The notes: generated by a model from the sequence alone, not told the origin. A stretch of DNA of 64,000 bases from an uncultured Maribacter sp. (GCF_947500405.1 NZ_CANMRY010000004.1:336812-400811); one strand, 5' to 3'. Positions 53,456 to 63,012 are shown, counted from the first letter of the stretch. Numbers and translations are program-made.

Positions 53456-53526
53456 TTTTATGATTTAGAATAATTTTTCTCAATAGAAGTTATTTAACAA
53501 TACGATATAAGATTACTTATAGTATT

Positions 53527-54816
53527 CTAATCTTCAAAATAATCTTCAAATACATTATTGTTCTTGTCATTAAAAAGCTTTACATAATCTATGGAACCTA
53601 AACTATTATATGAATAAGACAATCCTTTTACATAACCTAAATCAGAATTATAATTAGTTTCAAATATTTTATTGTCATTTAAAAATATTGTAGCGTGTTT
53701 ATTTTCAACTTTTACAGTAAGATTTTGCCAATTATATAAATCTGTACCAAATCCAGATAAGTCATAATTAACCCCTTTTTTAGTAACTTCTCCGATTCTT
53801 ATTTTTGATAAATTTACGCAACCTTTCGTTGTAAGTTTAACACGAATCATATCCATCTCACACATTATCATTAATTCAACCGTAGGGCAAACTGAATTTT
53901 TAATACTATCATTTTTTAATCTTGTTTCTAATACAAAATTGTTACCACTTAAATTTTCAAAATCTCGAACATTATAATAGGTAAGCGAAAATTTTTTTTC
54001 TGTTTTCACATTGCTTTTTTTTAATATCTCTTCTGATACAGATAATTTACCATTAGAATTAAAATTTTCACTAATATAAATTGGTATTTTATCATTGTAT
54101 TTATAGCGTATTACTGGGAGCCAATCTTTAGTTGTAATATGTACAGGGTTTTGTTTTATTACAGAGTCATTTGCAATAAGTTTTGCCCTATGAAAACCTG
54201 GGTAATAATAAATACTAGAAAGAAATCCACTTTTATTAATTGCTATTTTATTGGCTTTATTCCATGATTGTTGTATAAATAAACTATCCGCATTAATATT
54301 ATGTACGTCATAGTTAAACATAATGGTATTGGGTACGCCTTCAGAAATAGATTTGTCGCTAGCAAAACTTATGTCTCCTAGTATATTGATGTCCTTTTCT
54401 TTTTTATAAAATGATAGTAAAATACATAAGATTAATATTATAAAACTTGCACAAAGCAATACTAGTTTTGTATTACTAAACTTTTTCTTTTCTTTATTTA
54501 AAGGAGTTGAAGAAGCAGTACTTACAAATTTGTTTTCTATATGTTCCTTTTTTAATTCTTGCCAACTCTTGTTATAGGCAATTTTAGATAAGACATCTAA
54601 AGTTGTTATATGCGGTAATCTGGTATTTTCATTATTATAAATTCTTTTAAGTGTAGATAAACTTATTCTTATTCCTGCATTTTTTTCTATAAAAAAAACT
54701 AAAAAATTAAAATCTTTATGCGTCCAATTTTTTGATGGGTTTAAACCAGTAACTTTAATTACCTTCTCTTTAATTTTTTCTAACAACTCTATGTCTAAGG
54801 AATTTATGTCTGCCAT
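53527..54816 (-). CDS. Membrane-anchored HTH regulator with large extracytoplasmic domain
   Basis: The 429-residue protein has a cytoplasmic N-terminal domain with helical DNA-binding character (about 1-95, GIRISLSTLKRIYNNENT), a Lys-rich linker and one membrane helix (about 115-137, LVLLCASFIILILCILLSFY). A 290-residue periplasmic part ends in a LamG/concanavalin-like fold (FVLETRLKN, NLTVKVENKHATIFLNDNKI). It is divergent from a secreted protein with a similar domain. ATG 54816 was chosen over an upstream TTG. A one-component transmembrane sensor-regulator is inferred. Confidence 0.75.
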   Translation of the reverse strand: MADINSLDIELLEKIKEKVIKVTGLNPSKNWTHKDFNFLVFFIEKNAGIRISLSTLKRIYNNENTRLPHITTLDVLSKIAYNKSWQELKKEHIENKFVSTASSTPLNKEKKKFSNTKLVLLCASFIILILCILLSFYKKEKDINILGDISFASDKSISEGVPNTIMFNYDVHNINADSLFIQQSWNKANKIAINKSGFLSSIYYYPGFHRAKLIANDSVIKQNPVHITTKDWLPVIRYKYNDKIPIYISENFNSNGKLSVSEEILKKSNVKTEKKFSLTYYNVRDFENLSGNNFVLETRLKNDSIKNSVCPTVELMIMCEMDMIRVKLTTKGCVNLSKIRIGEVTKKGVNYDLSGFGTDLYNWQNLTVKVENKHATIFLNDNKIFETNYNSDLGYVKGLSYSYNSLGSIDYVKLFNDKNNNVFEDYFED

Positions 54817-54844
54817 AAAAAAAGAATACAATAATGAATTTATA

Positions 54845-54866
54845 ATGGTTGTAAAATGGTTGTAAA
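54845..54866. repeat. Tandem 11-bp repeat in a divergent promoter
   Basis: Two perfect copies of AATGGTTGTAA (54845-54855 and 54856-54866) are followed by AATG. They lie between the divergent membrane-anchored regulator and the LamG/propeller gene. One helical turn between repeats suits cooperative binding of a regulator on the same DNA face. Confidence 0.55.
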
Positions 54867-54894
54867 ATGTTACTACTTAATAATGATGCTAATT

Positions 54895-54902
54895 TAAGTT
54901 TG
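54895..54902 (+). promoter_or_regulatory. -7 box TAAGTTTG of the LamG/propeller gene
   Basis: TAAGTTTG matches TAnnTTTG and lies 51 bp before the ATG at 54954. The tandem repeat ends 28 bp upstream of it, about where a transcriptional activator would bind. Confidence 0.45.
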
Positions 54903-54953
54903 TTTTAGTAACAATTAAAAAATTAAAATTACAATTCTAAAATTGATTTAAAA

Positions 54954-56834
54954 ATGAAACAAACATTATTATTTATTCTATGCATTACAACAACAATTAG
55001 TAGTTTAATGGCACAAAATTTAATTCCATTAAATACAGAAAATTGGAAACTAGAAAAAGGAGAGTTCATAGATTTTGACAATAGAAAATGTCTAATAGGT
55101 AAGGCAACACTAAAAAAAACAAATTTTAAAAATGGTACTATAGAATTTGATATTTGGTTAGCTGATAAGCGTTCTTATCCTGGAATTCATTTTCGAAAGC
55201 AAAATAATAACTACGAGTTTTTTTATTTTAGACCTCACAGATTTTTTTTATATGATGATGCTTTACAGTATGCCCCCACTTTTAAAGGAGATGTATGTTG
55301 GCAATTATACTCTGGAGAAGGTTATACGTCTAAATTAAATATGGCTTATAACAAATGGGTGCATGTTAAATTGGTTGTTGTTAATGATAAAGCTCAAGTA
55401 TATGTAGATGATATGACCGTGCCAAGTATGACCGTTCATAAATTAATAACAGAAAATAAAGATGGTGCGTTATCGATAGTTTCAGGTAATCGAAATTCTT
55501 ACATTTCAAATTTTATAATTAAAGAAACTGGGCGTATTAATAGTCAATACCTTAATAAAAATTCAGATAAAGAAAAATCAATTACACAAACATTTCAATT
55601 GTCTAAAAAGTTTCCTAAAGATGAATTTAAAAGCAATGCATATCCAAAATTCAACAGTTTAAATAGTGCAAATTGGGAAACTGTAGATTTGGATGATACT
55701 GGTTTACTAAATATTTCTAAATACAGAAAAGCGACAAAAAAAGAAAATTGTATTTATGTTAAAAGTATAATTAAATCGGATAAAGATAAAGTCTTAAAAC
55801 TAGCATTTGGCTATAGTGACGCTGCAAAGATTTACTTTAACAAACAACTTATTTACTCTGGTAATTATGCATTTAGAAGTAGAGTAAAATCATTTGCTGG
55901 TTTTATAGGTTTAAACGATACACTATACCTTAACCTAAAAAAAGGGCTCAACGAATTATTTATCAAATCATCAGAAACTTTTGGAGGGTGGGGTCTAAAA
56001 TTTAAAGGTGTTGAAGAAATTAAAACCTTAAATACAACTAAAAGTACAATACCATTATCATGGAATTTAAAAGTTTCTAATTTAAGCCCTGAATCTGTTT
56101 TATATAGTAAAGAAGAAGCTGCTCTTTATGTTACTAACTTTAATAACTTTGCTAAAAACCAACAACATAGAGGTTTTATATCAAAATTATCTGCTACAGG
56201 AGAAATGCTAGATTCTTTATGGATTACAGGACTTAAATCTCCAACAGGAATATGTAATTATAAAGATAAAATGTTTGTGGTAGATAGAGATGAATTGGTC
56301 GAAATAAGTATTAAAAAGCGTAAAATTGTATCTAGATATACATATCCAGAACATATTAATTTTGCTAACGATGTAGTTGCAGATCATAAAGGCAGAATTT
56401 ATATTACCAATTCCGATAAAAATAATGGTGTACCAGATATACTCATTTTAAAAAAAGATAAAATAATACCTTGGATACGCTCCAATGAGTTAGTAGATGT
56501 AAATGGTATTTGTTTTCATGATGATAAATTAATTGTTGGAAATGGAGGAGATTCTTCTTTAAAACAAGTAGTTATGGGTACAAAGAATGTATCTAATATT
56601 GTGTCATTTGGTTCAGGAATTGTTGATGGTATTAAAATTGATTCTAACGGGAATTATTTAGTTTCAATTTGGGAAGGAAGTTTGTATAAAGTAAATAAAA
56701 ATGGAGAGGTAAAACTACTTATTAATGGGGTAGGCAAATTTAATATTGCAGATTTTGAATACAATCAAGAATTACAAACACTATATATACCAACTTTTCT
56801 AGACAATAGTGTAAGAGCTTACAGTTACAAGTAA
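54954..56834 (+). CDS. Secreted LamG/DUF1080-like and NHL/SMP-30-like propeller protein
   Basis: The 626-residue exported protein has a signal peptide (ending SLMAQ). An N-terminal concanavalin/DUF1080-like domain covers about 25-195 (NGTIEFDIWLADKRSYPGIHFRKQ, VYVDDMTVPSMTV) and a central beta domain about 225-345. A C-terminal six-bladed propeller covers about 365-626 (SPTGICNYKDKMFVVDRDELV, INFANDVVADHKGRIYITNSD, VNGICFHDDKLIVGNGG). It may bind or cleave a glycan or lactone. It is paired with the divergent membrane-anchored regulator. Catalytic residues are not obvious. Confidence 0.8.
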   Translation: MKQTLLFILCITTTISSLMAQNLIPLNTENWKLEKGEFIDFDNRKCLIGKATLKKTNFKNGTIEFDIWLADKRSYPGIHFRKQNNNYEFFYFRPHRFFLYDDALQYAPTFKGDVCWQLYSGEGYTSKLNMAYNKWVHVKLVVVNDKAQVYVDDMTVPSMTVHKLITENKDGALSIVSGNRNSYISNFIIKETGRINSQYLNKNSDKEKSITQTFQLSKKFPKDEFKSNAYPKFNSLNSANWETVDLDDTGLLNISKYRKATKKENCIYVKSIIKSDKDKVLKLAFGYSDAAKIYFNKQLIYSGNYAFRSRVKSFAGFIGLNDTLYLNLKKGLNELFIKSSETFGGWGLKFKGVEEIKTLNTTKSTIPLSWNLKVSNLSPESVLYSKEEAALYVTNFNNFAKNQQHRGFISKLSATGEMLDSLWITGLKSPTGICNYKDKMFVVDRDELVEISIKKRKIVSRYTYPEHINFANDVVADHKGRIYITNSDKNNGVPDILILKKDKIIPWIRSNELVDVNGICFHDDKLIVGNGGDSSLKQVVMGTKNVSNIVSFGSGIVDGIKIDSNGNYLVSIWEGSLYKVNKNGEVKLLINGVGKFNIADFEYNQELQTLYIPTFLDNSVRAYSYK

Positions 56835-57325
56835 AAGTTAAAATTATCAATCCATTAGAGGAAAAAGAAAGTATTTTGAGAAGTGTGTTGTTTAAAACAA
56901 AGTACACAAATCTGAAACGCTAATAATTAAAAGAGTATCTAAATAATACTATTATTCATTACTTCTTTTAGAAAGCCAAAAAACAGGAGAGTTTTCTCTT
57001 AATGGATTGATATTTTGATATATAGAAGGCTATATTAATACAAATAAAGGTAATATTGAAATTCTAAGGAAAAGGAAGCTTGGTAGTCTAGAATTACTTA
57101 ATTTTACTATCAAACCTATCTAAAGTAGTCTGTTAACGAGTTGTTACATAATCTAAATGCTATTCAACTATCCAAATAAAACATCATTTTTTTTAATAAC
57201 TCAGAAAGTTTATTTTTTTCCACTTGGTTTAACATACTTATAGAATCACTAGCTTCACTGTAGGCTTCCCTAAAAATGATAAGAGAGAAGTGGAATGCGT
57301 GTGAAATAGATGGCTAAAGATATTA
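56835..57325. other. 491-bp gap without a supported gene
   Basis: This AT-rich stretch contains scattered short frames full of stops. A segment around 56965-57120 reads partly protein-like but with several stop codons in each frame, so it could be a decayed gene; no family could be recognised. Near its right end lies a core motif shared with the repeats around parDE (57282-57303). No promoter or terminator is clear. Confidence 0.4.
57282..57303 (+). repeat. Core motif related to the parDE-flanking repeats
   Basis: AGAGAGAAGTGGAATG followed by CGTGTG resembles the tail of the two long repeats at 62.8 and 63.7 kb (GGAGAGAAATGGAATG with TGTGTG, and GGAGGGAAGTGTAATG with TGTGTG). Upstream similarity is weak (GTAGG...). 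It may be a third, mostly eroded copy. Confidence 0.45.
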
Positions 57326-57805
57326 TTAATCAATAACTTCAAGTTTATAACTAACTCCGTGTATATTGACGATATTTATGGAGTTATCGTTTTTAAACCG
57401 CTTTCGTATTTTAGAAATAAAGGCATCTAAACTTCTACCGACAACAACCCCATTATCTTCCCAAACTTCTTTTGTAAGCTGTTCTCGTTTGACAATTACA
57501 TTTTGATTCTGAATAAAAATTTTAAGTATTTGAGATTCTTTAAGAGTTAATTTAAATTCTAAATTGTTACGTACAAGCTTATTTTGATTTTCGTAGAACT
57601 TATAAGTACCAAATATTAAATAATCTGTATGTTTTACTGAATTATTGGTAGTTGTTTTCTTGTTTTTTCTTAAAAGTAAAGCAAAACTAATTAATACTAG
57701 TAATAAGATTATTGAACCTATGTAATGGAATCCTGATGCTACTGAAATAGCAACAGGATCTTTCAATGCTGACATAATGGTTTGGGATATAAATGGAAAA
57801 TTCAA
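57326..57805 (-). CDS. N-terminally truncated membrane-anchored winged-helix protein
   Basis: About 159 residues can be read. Residues 28-46 form a membrane helix, and residues 60-158 are an OmpR-type winged helix (YLIFGTYKFYENQNKLVRN, TLKESQILKIFIQNQNVIV, DAFISKIRKRFKNDNSINIVNIHGVSYKLEV). Intact relatives carry a periplasmic sensing region before the helix. Here the first 25 residues are antisense to another gene fragment, so the N-terminus was probably lost by a rearrangement. It may be expressed but is likely a broken gene. Confidence 0.6.
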   Translation of the reverse strand: MNFPFISQTIMSALKDPVAISVASGFHYIGSIILLLVLISFALLLRKNKKTTTNNSVKHTDYLIFGTYKFYENQNKLVRNNLEFKLTLKESQILKIFIQNQNVIVKREQLTKEVWEDNGVVVGRSLDAFISKIRKRFKNDNSINIVNIHGVSYKLEVID

Positions 57806-58067
57806 GTATTCAGTTCCTACCGATGAACAGCGGATAGTTGATGTAAAATGGAAAAATCAAAAACCTTATGCCAATAATATTGAAGATGTAGAAACTGATT
57901 ATCCAATAAAAATTTATCTGAAAACAAACAATAATAAATTAGAACTAATTCCTCTTAATAACAATCGTTTTGCACTCATTGATACTCTAGGAAATTTAAT
58001 TAGAGGAGATAAAAAGGATTTTGTTAGAGTAATAGATGACGGTAATTGCTTTACAAAAATAGAGTGA
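57777..58067 (+). pseudogene. C-terminal gene fragment, partly WD-like
   Basis: The 96-codon frame continues upstream without a start to an in-frame stop at 57723-57725. The extended reading ATEIATGSFNADIMVWDING looks like the last blade of a WD-type propeller, followed by about 80 residues with GNLIRGDKKDFVRVIDDGN. It overlaps the 5' end of the opposite winged-helix fragment. The two truncated genes appear to meet here back to back. No intact family assignment is possible. Confidence 0.45.
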
Positions 58068-58195
58068 TTAAATGTAGAACATTGACCATGGATTGTGATA
58101 ATTTAACCTCTTAAAATTTTTAGATATAGCACTAGAAAAGTGAAACGTACCCAATAGGTTAAAAGCAGGAATCGTTAAAGTATCACCTACCAAAA

Positions 58196-60631
58196 TCACA
58201 TTCTAGATTTCTCATTATCTGCACCAGATTTACCTTTAGCTTCTTTTACTTTTTTATTTCCAAAAGGGTACGTATAGCTAACTCTAAAAATACGCGAGAA
58301 ACCAGATTCAGGGCTATAGGTTCCATTAAAAACATCGCCAAATGCTTCGCGAGTTAGTGTCCCAATTTTAAAATTAATATCCAAACTCTCAAAAATATCA
58401 GCTACCGCAAATTGCAAACTACTACCGTTTTTAAATTCTTTTTTCAACCCTGCATTTATAACCCCAAAACCTTCGTTTCTACTACTTCCATTAAAATGAC
58501 GAGAGGTATACCAGCCCGATACTTCTACTGAAAAATTTGCAGGCAATAACAAGGTTTGACTTCCATTAAAATTATAATGTAAATAATTGTGGGTGATGCG
58601 CTCATCGGTATGTAAAATTCGAAACCTTCTAACACCCAAAGTACCATTAACATTAATATTCCACCAATGAAAAATGCGAATTGGAATATTAGTTTGTACA
58701 TCTATATTCCGTTGGTATTCCATATTTACAGGAGCTATGACTGCTACATTACTTTGTGCATTTCGGGTTATTTGAAAGCGTGCGATTGGGTTATTTTCAT
58801 TAGAGGCCAATAGGGAGATACTAAAAGATTTATTGTTGTAGGTTATACTAATATTATCGGTTATGGCAGGCAGCAGTTGTGGATTTCCACTAAATACCGA
58901 AGTTGGGCCGTTATAAACTAAAAAGGAGGCTAGGTCGGAATAATTAGGTCGTGTAATACGCTTGTTGTAAGCAAAATTTAGAGCCGTAGTATCAGAAAAA
59001 GAATGCGTGATAAAGAATGAAGGAAATAATTTCCCAAAACTACGATCTAGTGTACTAGTGCCAAACGCTTGATCCCAATACTCATAACGCAAGCCAAGCT
59101 GCATTTTCAATGTTTCAGTAAAGCTGTAATCACTCAATACATAAGCCGCTCCTATGGTTTCGGTATTTTCAATTGTACTTATAAACCTATCGTCTGTCAC
59201 AAAATTTTCGCCTTGCAGAATTTCAATACGGGCATCATTAACGGTTTTAGATAATGACCCTTTTATACCACCTTCTACAGAGGTGTTTTTAGTAATGGCA
59301 TGCTTATAGTCTAATTTTAGTACACCAACATTAATATTGGTTTTATTAAAACCACGATTTCCATTAGTATAAATTTCATTTTGGGGCTGAAACGCCTCTC
59401 CATTTTCATCAAAATAATTACTATTTACTTGATTGGGGGTTTCACTATTGTAATTAATATAATCGCCTGTTATGGTAAAACTATTGTGCTCACCAACCTT
59501 TTCAAAATACATGGAAGAGGTTAAATTCTTTAAATTTCCATGGCCATTTAGACGTATTTGAGCTTCTAAAAAAGGGTCAGTCGTAAAATCGTATAATCCT
59601 AAATTACGAGTCCTAACAAGGGGGGACGATTTATTAAAAACTACGGTAGCCCCAAGTGAAGCCCCCTTATAAAGTTGGTATTCATATCCTAAATTAAGAT
59701 TATGATTTCGGTTTGTTTGTTGGGTGCTACTAGTAAAATCAATATTTGTACGCCCTCCTAAAACGGGTATTTCAGTTAGTCCAACCCCTCTAAACCCGCT
59801 ATATGTCTCGTCATAAGAGAAGTTATAGCTACCAAATAGCGTAGCATGTTCACCACCATAATTAAGAGAGAGTCCCGTTGTTTGCTTGGGGCCTTCACCA
59901 TAACCTGCACTTAAGTTAATATTAGCCCGAATTCCCAAAGTCTCATTTTTAACCGTTACAATATTAATGATGCCTGCATTACCATCCACATCATATCGTG
60001 CTGATGGATTGGTCAACAGTTCTATCTTTTCAATGTTATCCGCACTCATACCATTAAGCATGGCTATCAAATCTGCTGTAGGGATACGCTGTGCCTTTCC
60101 GTTTATCATAACCAGAGTACCACTTTTACCATTTAAAGAAAATGTAGTGTTGTATGGGTCCAAAATAACACCTGGCGAGCGTTCTAAAACTTGTAAAGCG
60201 GTACTGCCTTGTGTCATTACACTTGCCTGCACATTAATAACGCTACCTTCTTGAGTACGTTGAATCAATTTTTGCTGCCCTCGTATTAAAACACCATCTA
60301 ATTCTGTTACGTCTTCAACTAAAAGAATAGGAGGGAAGTTGTGTTGATAGGGAAGAGAGCTCACAACAAATAATTCGGACACCCAAGTTTTATAAGTCAA
60401 TAGGCTAATTTGGACTGTAAATTCACCTTCCATGGGAATATCGAGTTTAAATTTACCATCTTCATCACTAATAACTCCTGTTAAGAACTGGGTTTTATCC
60501 TTAGGGTGTAAGGTTATATTTGCATATGCAATGCCAACACCTTTCTCATCTATAATGGTTCCTGTAATTTGTGATGATGCATTAAACGCAAATCCAAATA
60601 CAGCTAAAATACTTATAAGTTGTAACTTCAT
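58196..60631 (-). CDS. TonB-dependent-receptor-like outer membrane beta-barrel protein
   Basis: The 811-residue protein has a signal peptide (ending ASSQ), an N-terminal carboxypeptidase-like regulatory domain (about 22-105, ITGTIIDEKGVGIAYANITL), a plug-like domain (about 120-230, GSVINVQASVMTQGSTALQVLERSPGVILDP, ELLTNPSARYDVDGNAGIINI) and an OMP_b-brl_3 barrel ending in RVSYTYPFGNKK and a short charged tail. Such proteins export or import an unknown substrate without a classical TonB box in sight. It is divergent from a LytS/LytTR pair, which probably controls it. Confidence 0.9.
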   Translation of the reverse strand: MKLQLISILAVFGFAFNASSQITGTIIDEKGVGIAYANITLHPKDKTQFLTGVISDEDGKFKLDIPMEGEFTVQISLLTYKTWVSELFVVSSLPYQHNFPPILLVEDVTELDGVLIRGQQKLIQRTQEGSVINVQASVMTQGSTALQVLERSPGVILDPYNTTFSLNGKSGTLVMINGKAQRIPTADLIAMLNGMSADNIEKIELLTNPSARYDVDGNAGIINIVTVKNETLGIRANINLSAGYGEGPKQTTGLSLNYGGEHATLFGSYNFSYDETYSGFRGVGLTEIPVLGGRTNIDFTSSTQQTNRNHNLNLGYEYQLYKGASLGATVVFNKSSPLVRTRNLGLYDFTTDPFLEAQIRLNGHGNLKNLTSSMYFEKVGEHNSFTITGDYINYNSETPNQVNSNYFDENGEAFQPQNEIYTNGNRGFNKTNINVGVLKLDYKHAITKNTSVEGGIKGSLSKTVNDARIEILQGENFVTDDRFISTIENTETIGAAYVLSDYSFTETLKMQLGLRYEYWDQAFGTSTLDRSFGKLFPSFFITHSFSDTTALNFAYNKRITRPNYSDLASFLVYNGPTSVFSGNPQLLPAITDNISITYNNKSFSISLLASNENNPIARFQITRNAQSNVAVIAPVNMEYQRNIDVQTNIPIRIFHWWNINVNGTLGVRRFRILHTDERITHNYLHYNFNGSQTLLLPANFSVEVSGWYTSRHFNGSSRNEGFGVINAGLKKEFKNGSSLQFAVADIFESLDINFKIGTLTREAFGDVFNGTYSPESGFSRIFRVSYTYPFGNKKVKEAKGKSGADNEKSRM

Positions 60632-60869
60632 TTTATTGATTTTAGGTGTAAGTAATAGCTATCTTATAAACAATAAAAAAGAGATTGATGAGTGGTTGCA
60701 TTATCATTACATAGGGGGATTATATCTCAAATAATTTATAAATGGTACCAAAATCAAGCTATAATTACCTGTGGTCAATAAAATGTAACATGACAGCAAG
60801 TTTTTCAAGTATGCATTTGATAAAAATATAGTGCTATTGTATCTTGCTAGATACTATGTTATACCGTTT

Positions 60870-62006
60870 ATGGAAGTCGTTAATAAAAACAGTGTATTAT
60901 CTTTTATAGAACGTTACAAGTTACACCATATCCTTTTTTGGGCGTGCTATCATTTTGTATGGTGGACTGTGCATACCGGAAATCCTAGTGATGTTTTAGA
61001 AAGTTTTAAAACCCCTCATAGTGTTATAAAATATCTGGGGTATGTTATTTATCAGGCCATAGGAATCTATTTCTGTCTTTATGTACTTATGCCCAAGTAT
61101 CTTATAAAAGGAAAATACTTTAAGTTTTTCACATATGTTATTCTCATAATTTTTGCTATGGCTGTATTAATTAGTGCTAATTATTTTTTTGCGGCCTCTT
61201 TTTCTGATCACTCAGCCTACGCACTTTTTAAAATAAATCCAGCAACACCAGTTACAATTTTTAAGAAAAGTGCATTGCCATCATCTATATCTGCAATGAC
61301 ATTGGGAATGAGTATCAAACTTGCCAAAAACTGGATAGCTTCTCAAAAGCGACAGCAATTATTAGAAAAAGAAAAATTAGAGACGGAGCTAAAGTTTTTA
61401 AAATCACAGTTCAACCCTCATTTTTTGTTCAATACCATTAATAGCATATTTGTATTGATTCATAAAAATCCAGAAATGGCATCGGAATCCTTAGTAAAGT
61501 TTTCAAGTTTATTACGCTATCAATTATATGAGTGCAATAGTACTTATATTCCTTTAAAGAATGAATTGGCTTATATTGAAAGTTTCATTGAATTGGAAAA
61601 TCTTCGCCAAAATGATAATTTTGATTTAGAACTTAAGCTTCCTAAATTGTTGGAGGATACCCCAATTATTGCTCCTTTTGTTTTAATACCTTTCATAGAA
61701 AATGCTTTCAAACATCTATCGGAAGACGCTGCGCAAAAAAAATGGATAGCACTTCATGTTTCCGTTGAGAAAGAACAGTTGTATTTTGAACTGAGTAATA
61801 GTGCTAATTTTGAAATACAGCATCATATGCCAGAAGGTATTTCATATAGTGGGCTAGGTCTTAAAAACGTAAAACGTAGATTACACCTAGTCTATAAAGA
61901 CGCACATTCGGTAATCATTAAAAAAAGTAAGGATACATATACTGTGAAATTACAACTTACACTGGCAAAAGAAGTAATGGAGCCACTAAAAAAAATATCT
62001 GTATGA
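60870..62006 (+). CDS. LytS/YehU-type sensor histidine kinase
   Basis: The 378-residue kinase (from ATG 60870; a GTG at 60831 adds 13 residues) has four membrane helices in the N-terminal 170 residues, a coiled-coil and a His_kinase domain. The phosphoacceptor is in FNPHFLFNTINSIF and the N-box-like ATP-binding segment is PFIENAFKHLSE; SGLGLKNVKRRL forms the G-box. It phosphorylates the co-transcribed LytTR regulator, whose ATG overlaps its stop codon. Confidence 0.92.
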   Translation: MEVVNKNSVLSFIERYKLHHILFWACYHFVWWTVHTGNPSDVLESFKTPHSVIKYLGYVIYQAIGIYFCLYVLMPKYLIKGKYFKFFTYVILIIFAMAVLISANYFFAASFSDHSAYALFKINPATPVTIFKKSALPSSISAMTLGMSIKLAKNWIASQKRQQLLEKEKLETELKFLKSQFNPHFLFNTINSIFVLIHKNPEMASESLVKFSSLLRYQLYECNSTYIPLKNELAYIESFIELENLRQNDNFDLELKLPKLLEDTPIIAPFVLIPFIENAFKHLSEDAAQKKWIALHVSVEKEQLYFELSNSANFEIQHHMPEGISYSGLGLKNVKRRLHLVYKDAHSVIIKKSKDTYTVKLQLTLAKEVMEPLKKISV

Positions 62007-62731
62007 TGAGATGTATAGTCATAGATGATGAACCACTCGCAAGAGAATGTATAACCAATTATATTGATCAAATAGATACTCTTACTTGCGTTGGCACAGG
62101 TATTTCTGCGTTGGATATTCCACGTTTCCTAGAAGAGACCGAAGTAGATCTTCTATTTTTAGATGTGCAAATGCCTTTAATGAATGGTTTAGAGTATTTA
62201 AAATCAAATCCTAATCCTCCGTTAACCATTCTAACAACGGCCTTTCCCAATTATGCTGTCGACGGTTTTAATCTTAATGTTTTAGACTATTTACTTAAGC
62301 CAATTTCTTTTAATCGCTTTTTTGCTGCCGTAACCAAGGCTAAGCGACAACATCAATTACTGCAAAATAATGAAAAACCATGGATTAAAAAAGAAGAGTC
62401 TAATTGTTTCTTTATTAAATGCGATGGCAAGCTGGAGAAAATTTACCATGATGATATTCTCTTCGTAAAAGCCATGCAAAACTATGTGATTGTTCAAACA
62501 ACTAAAAGAAAATATGTAAGCCTACTATTTTTAAAGAACGTAGAAGAAAATTTAAATTCCGATGCGTTTATGAGAGTTCACAAATCCTATATTGTAGCTT
62601 TAAATAAAATAGAAGGTATCACGCAACACGAATTACAAATAGCATCTTATAAAATTCCGTTAAGTAGAAATTACCGCAAAGAAGTAATTCCAAGAATTGT
62701 TGGGGATAACTTATGGAATAAAGAAGGGTGA
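62003..62731 (+). CDS. LytTR-family response regulator
   Basis: The 242-residue regulator has a receiver domain (1-120) with acidic pocket IDDEP, phosphoacceptor Asp in LLFLDVQMPLMNG and Lys in YLLKPIS. A C-terminal LytTR DNA-binding domain covers about 135-240 (FFIKCDGKLEKIYHDDILFVKAMQNYV, FMRVHKSYIVALNKIE). It pairs with the adjacent LytS-like kinase. The divergent outer membrane protein is the probable target. Confidence 0.93.
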   Translation: MMRCIVIDDEPLARECITNYIDQIDTLTCVGTGISALDIPRFLEETEVDLLFLDVQMPLMNGLEYLKSNPNPPLTILTTAFPNYAVDGFNLNVLDYLLKPISFNRFFAAVTKAKRQHQLLQNNEKPWIKKEESNCFFIKCDGKLEKIYHDDILFVKAMQNYVIVQTTKRKYVSLLFLKNVEENLNSDAFMRVHKSYIVALNKIEGITQHELQIASYKIPLSRNYRKEVIPRIVGDNLWNKEG

Positions 62732-62768
62732 TTATATAATAAATGAAGATAATTTATAATTACACATT

Positions 62769-63012
62769 TTCTTCTGTACTATAACAATAAAACTAGTTTT
62801 TTTAATTTCACAAAGACACTTTTCTATAACGTCTGATTATAATTCTTTTTTAAATTATAATGTTCTGCGTTATGTAACTTGAGTTTTGGTAAAAGTGAAG
62901 TTGAATTTCTACTTTTTCTTATTTTTTTATTCTAAAATGTTTCTCTACAATGTTAATGGAACACTCTTTTCACGAAGCGACGGTAGGAGAGAAATGGAAT
63001 GTGTGTGGAATG
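62769..63012 (+). repeat. Long direct repeat A before parDE
   Basis: This roughly 244-bp noncoding segment resembles 63660-63904 in base order throughout. It starts with a long inverted repeat (ATAACG...ATTATAATT / AATTATAAT...CGTTAT, 62824-62873). A second hairpin follows (AACTT...TTTT / AAAA...AAGTT), and it ends with GTTTCTCT...AATGGAACACT and the tail GGAGAGAAATGGAATG-TGTGTG. It contains no gene. Confidence 0.7.

Noticed and set aside
56965..57120. Insertion-sequence remnant in the gap before the winged-helix fragment
   Set aside because: Short protein-like runs are interrupted by stops in every frame and match no transposase motif that I can recognise.
62824..62876. Integron attC site in repeat A
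   Set aside because: The palindrome has attC-like paired arms with an unpaired spacer, but the boxes do not fit RYYYAAC / GTTRRRY, the equivalent region in repeat B is not palindromic, and no integrase is in the window. Kept only as a general cassette hypothesis.
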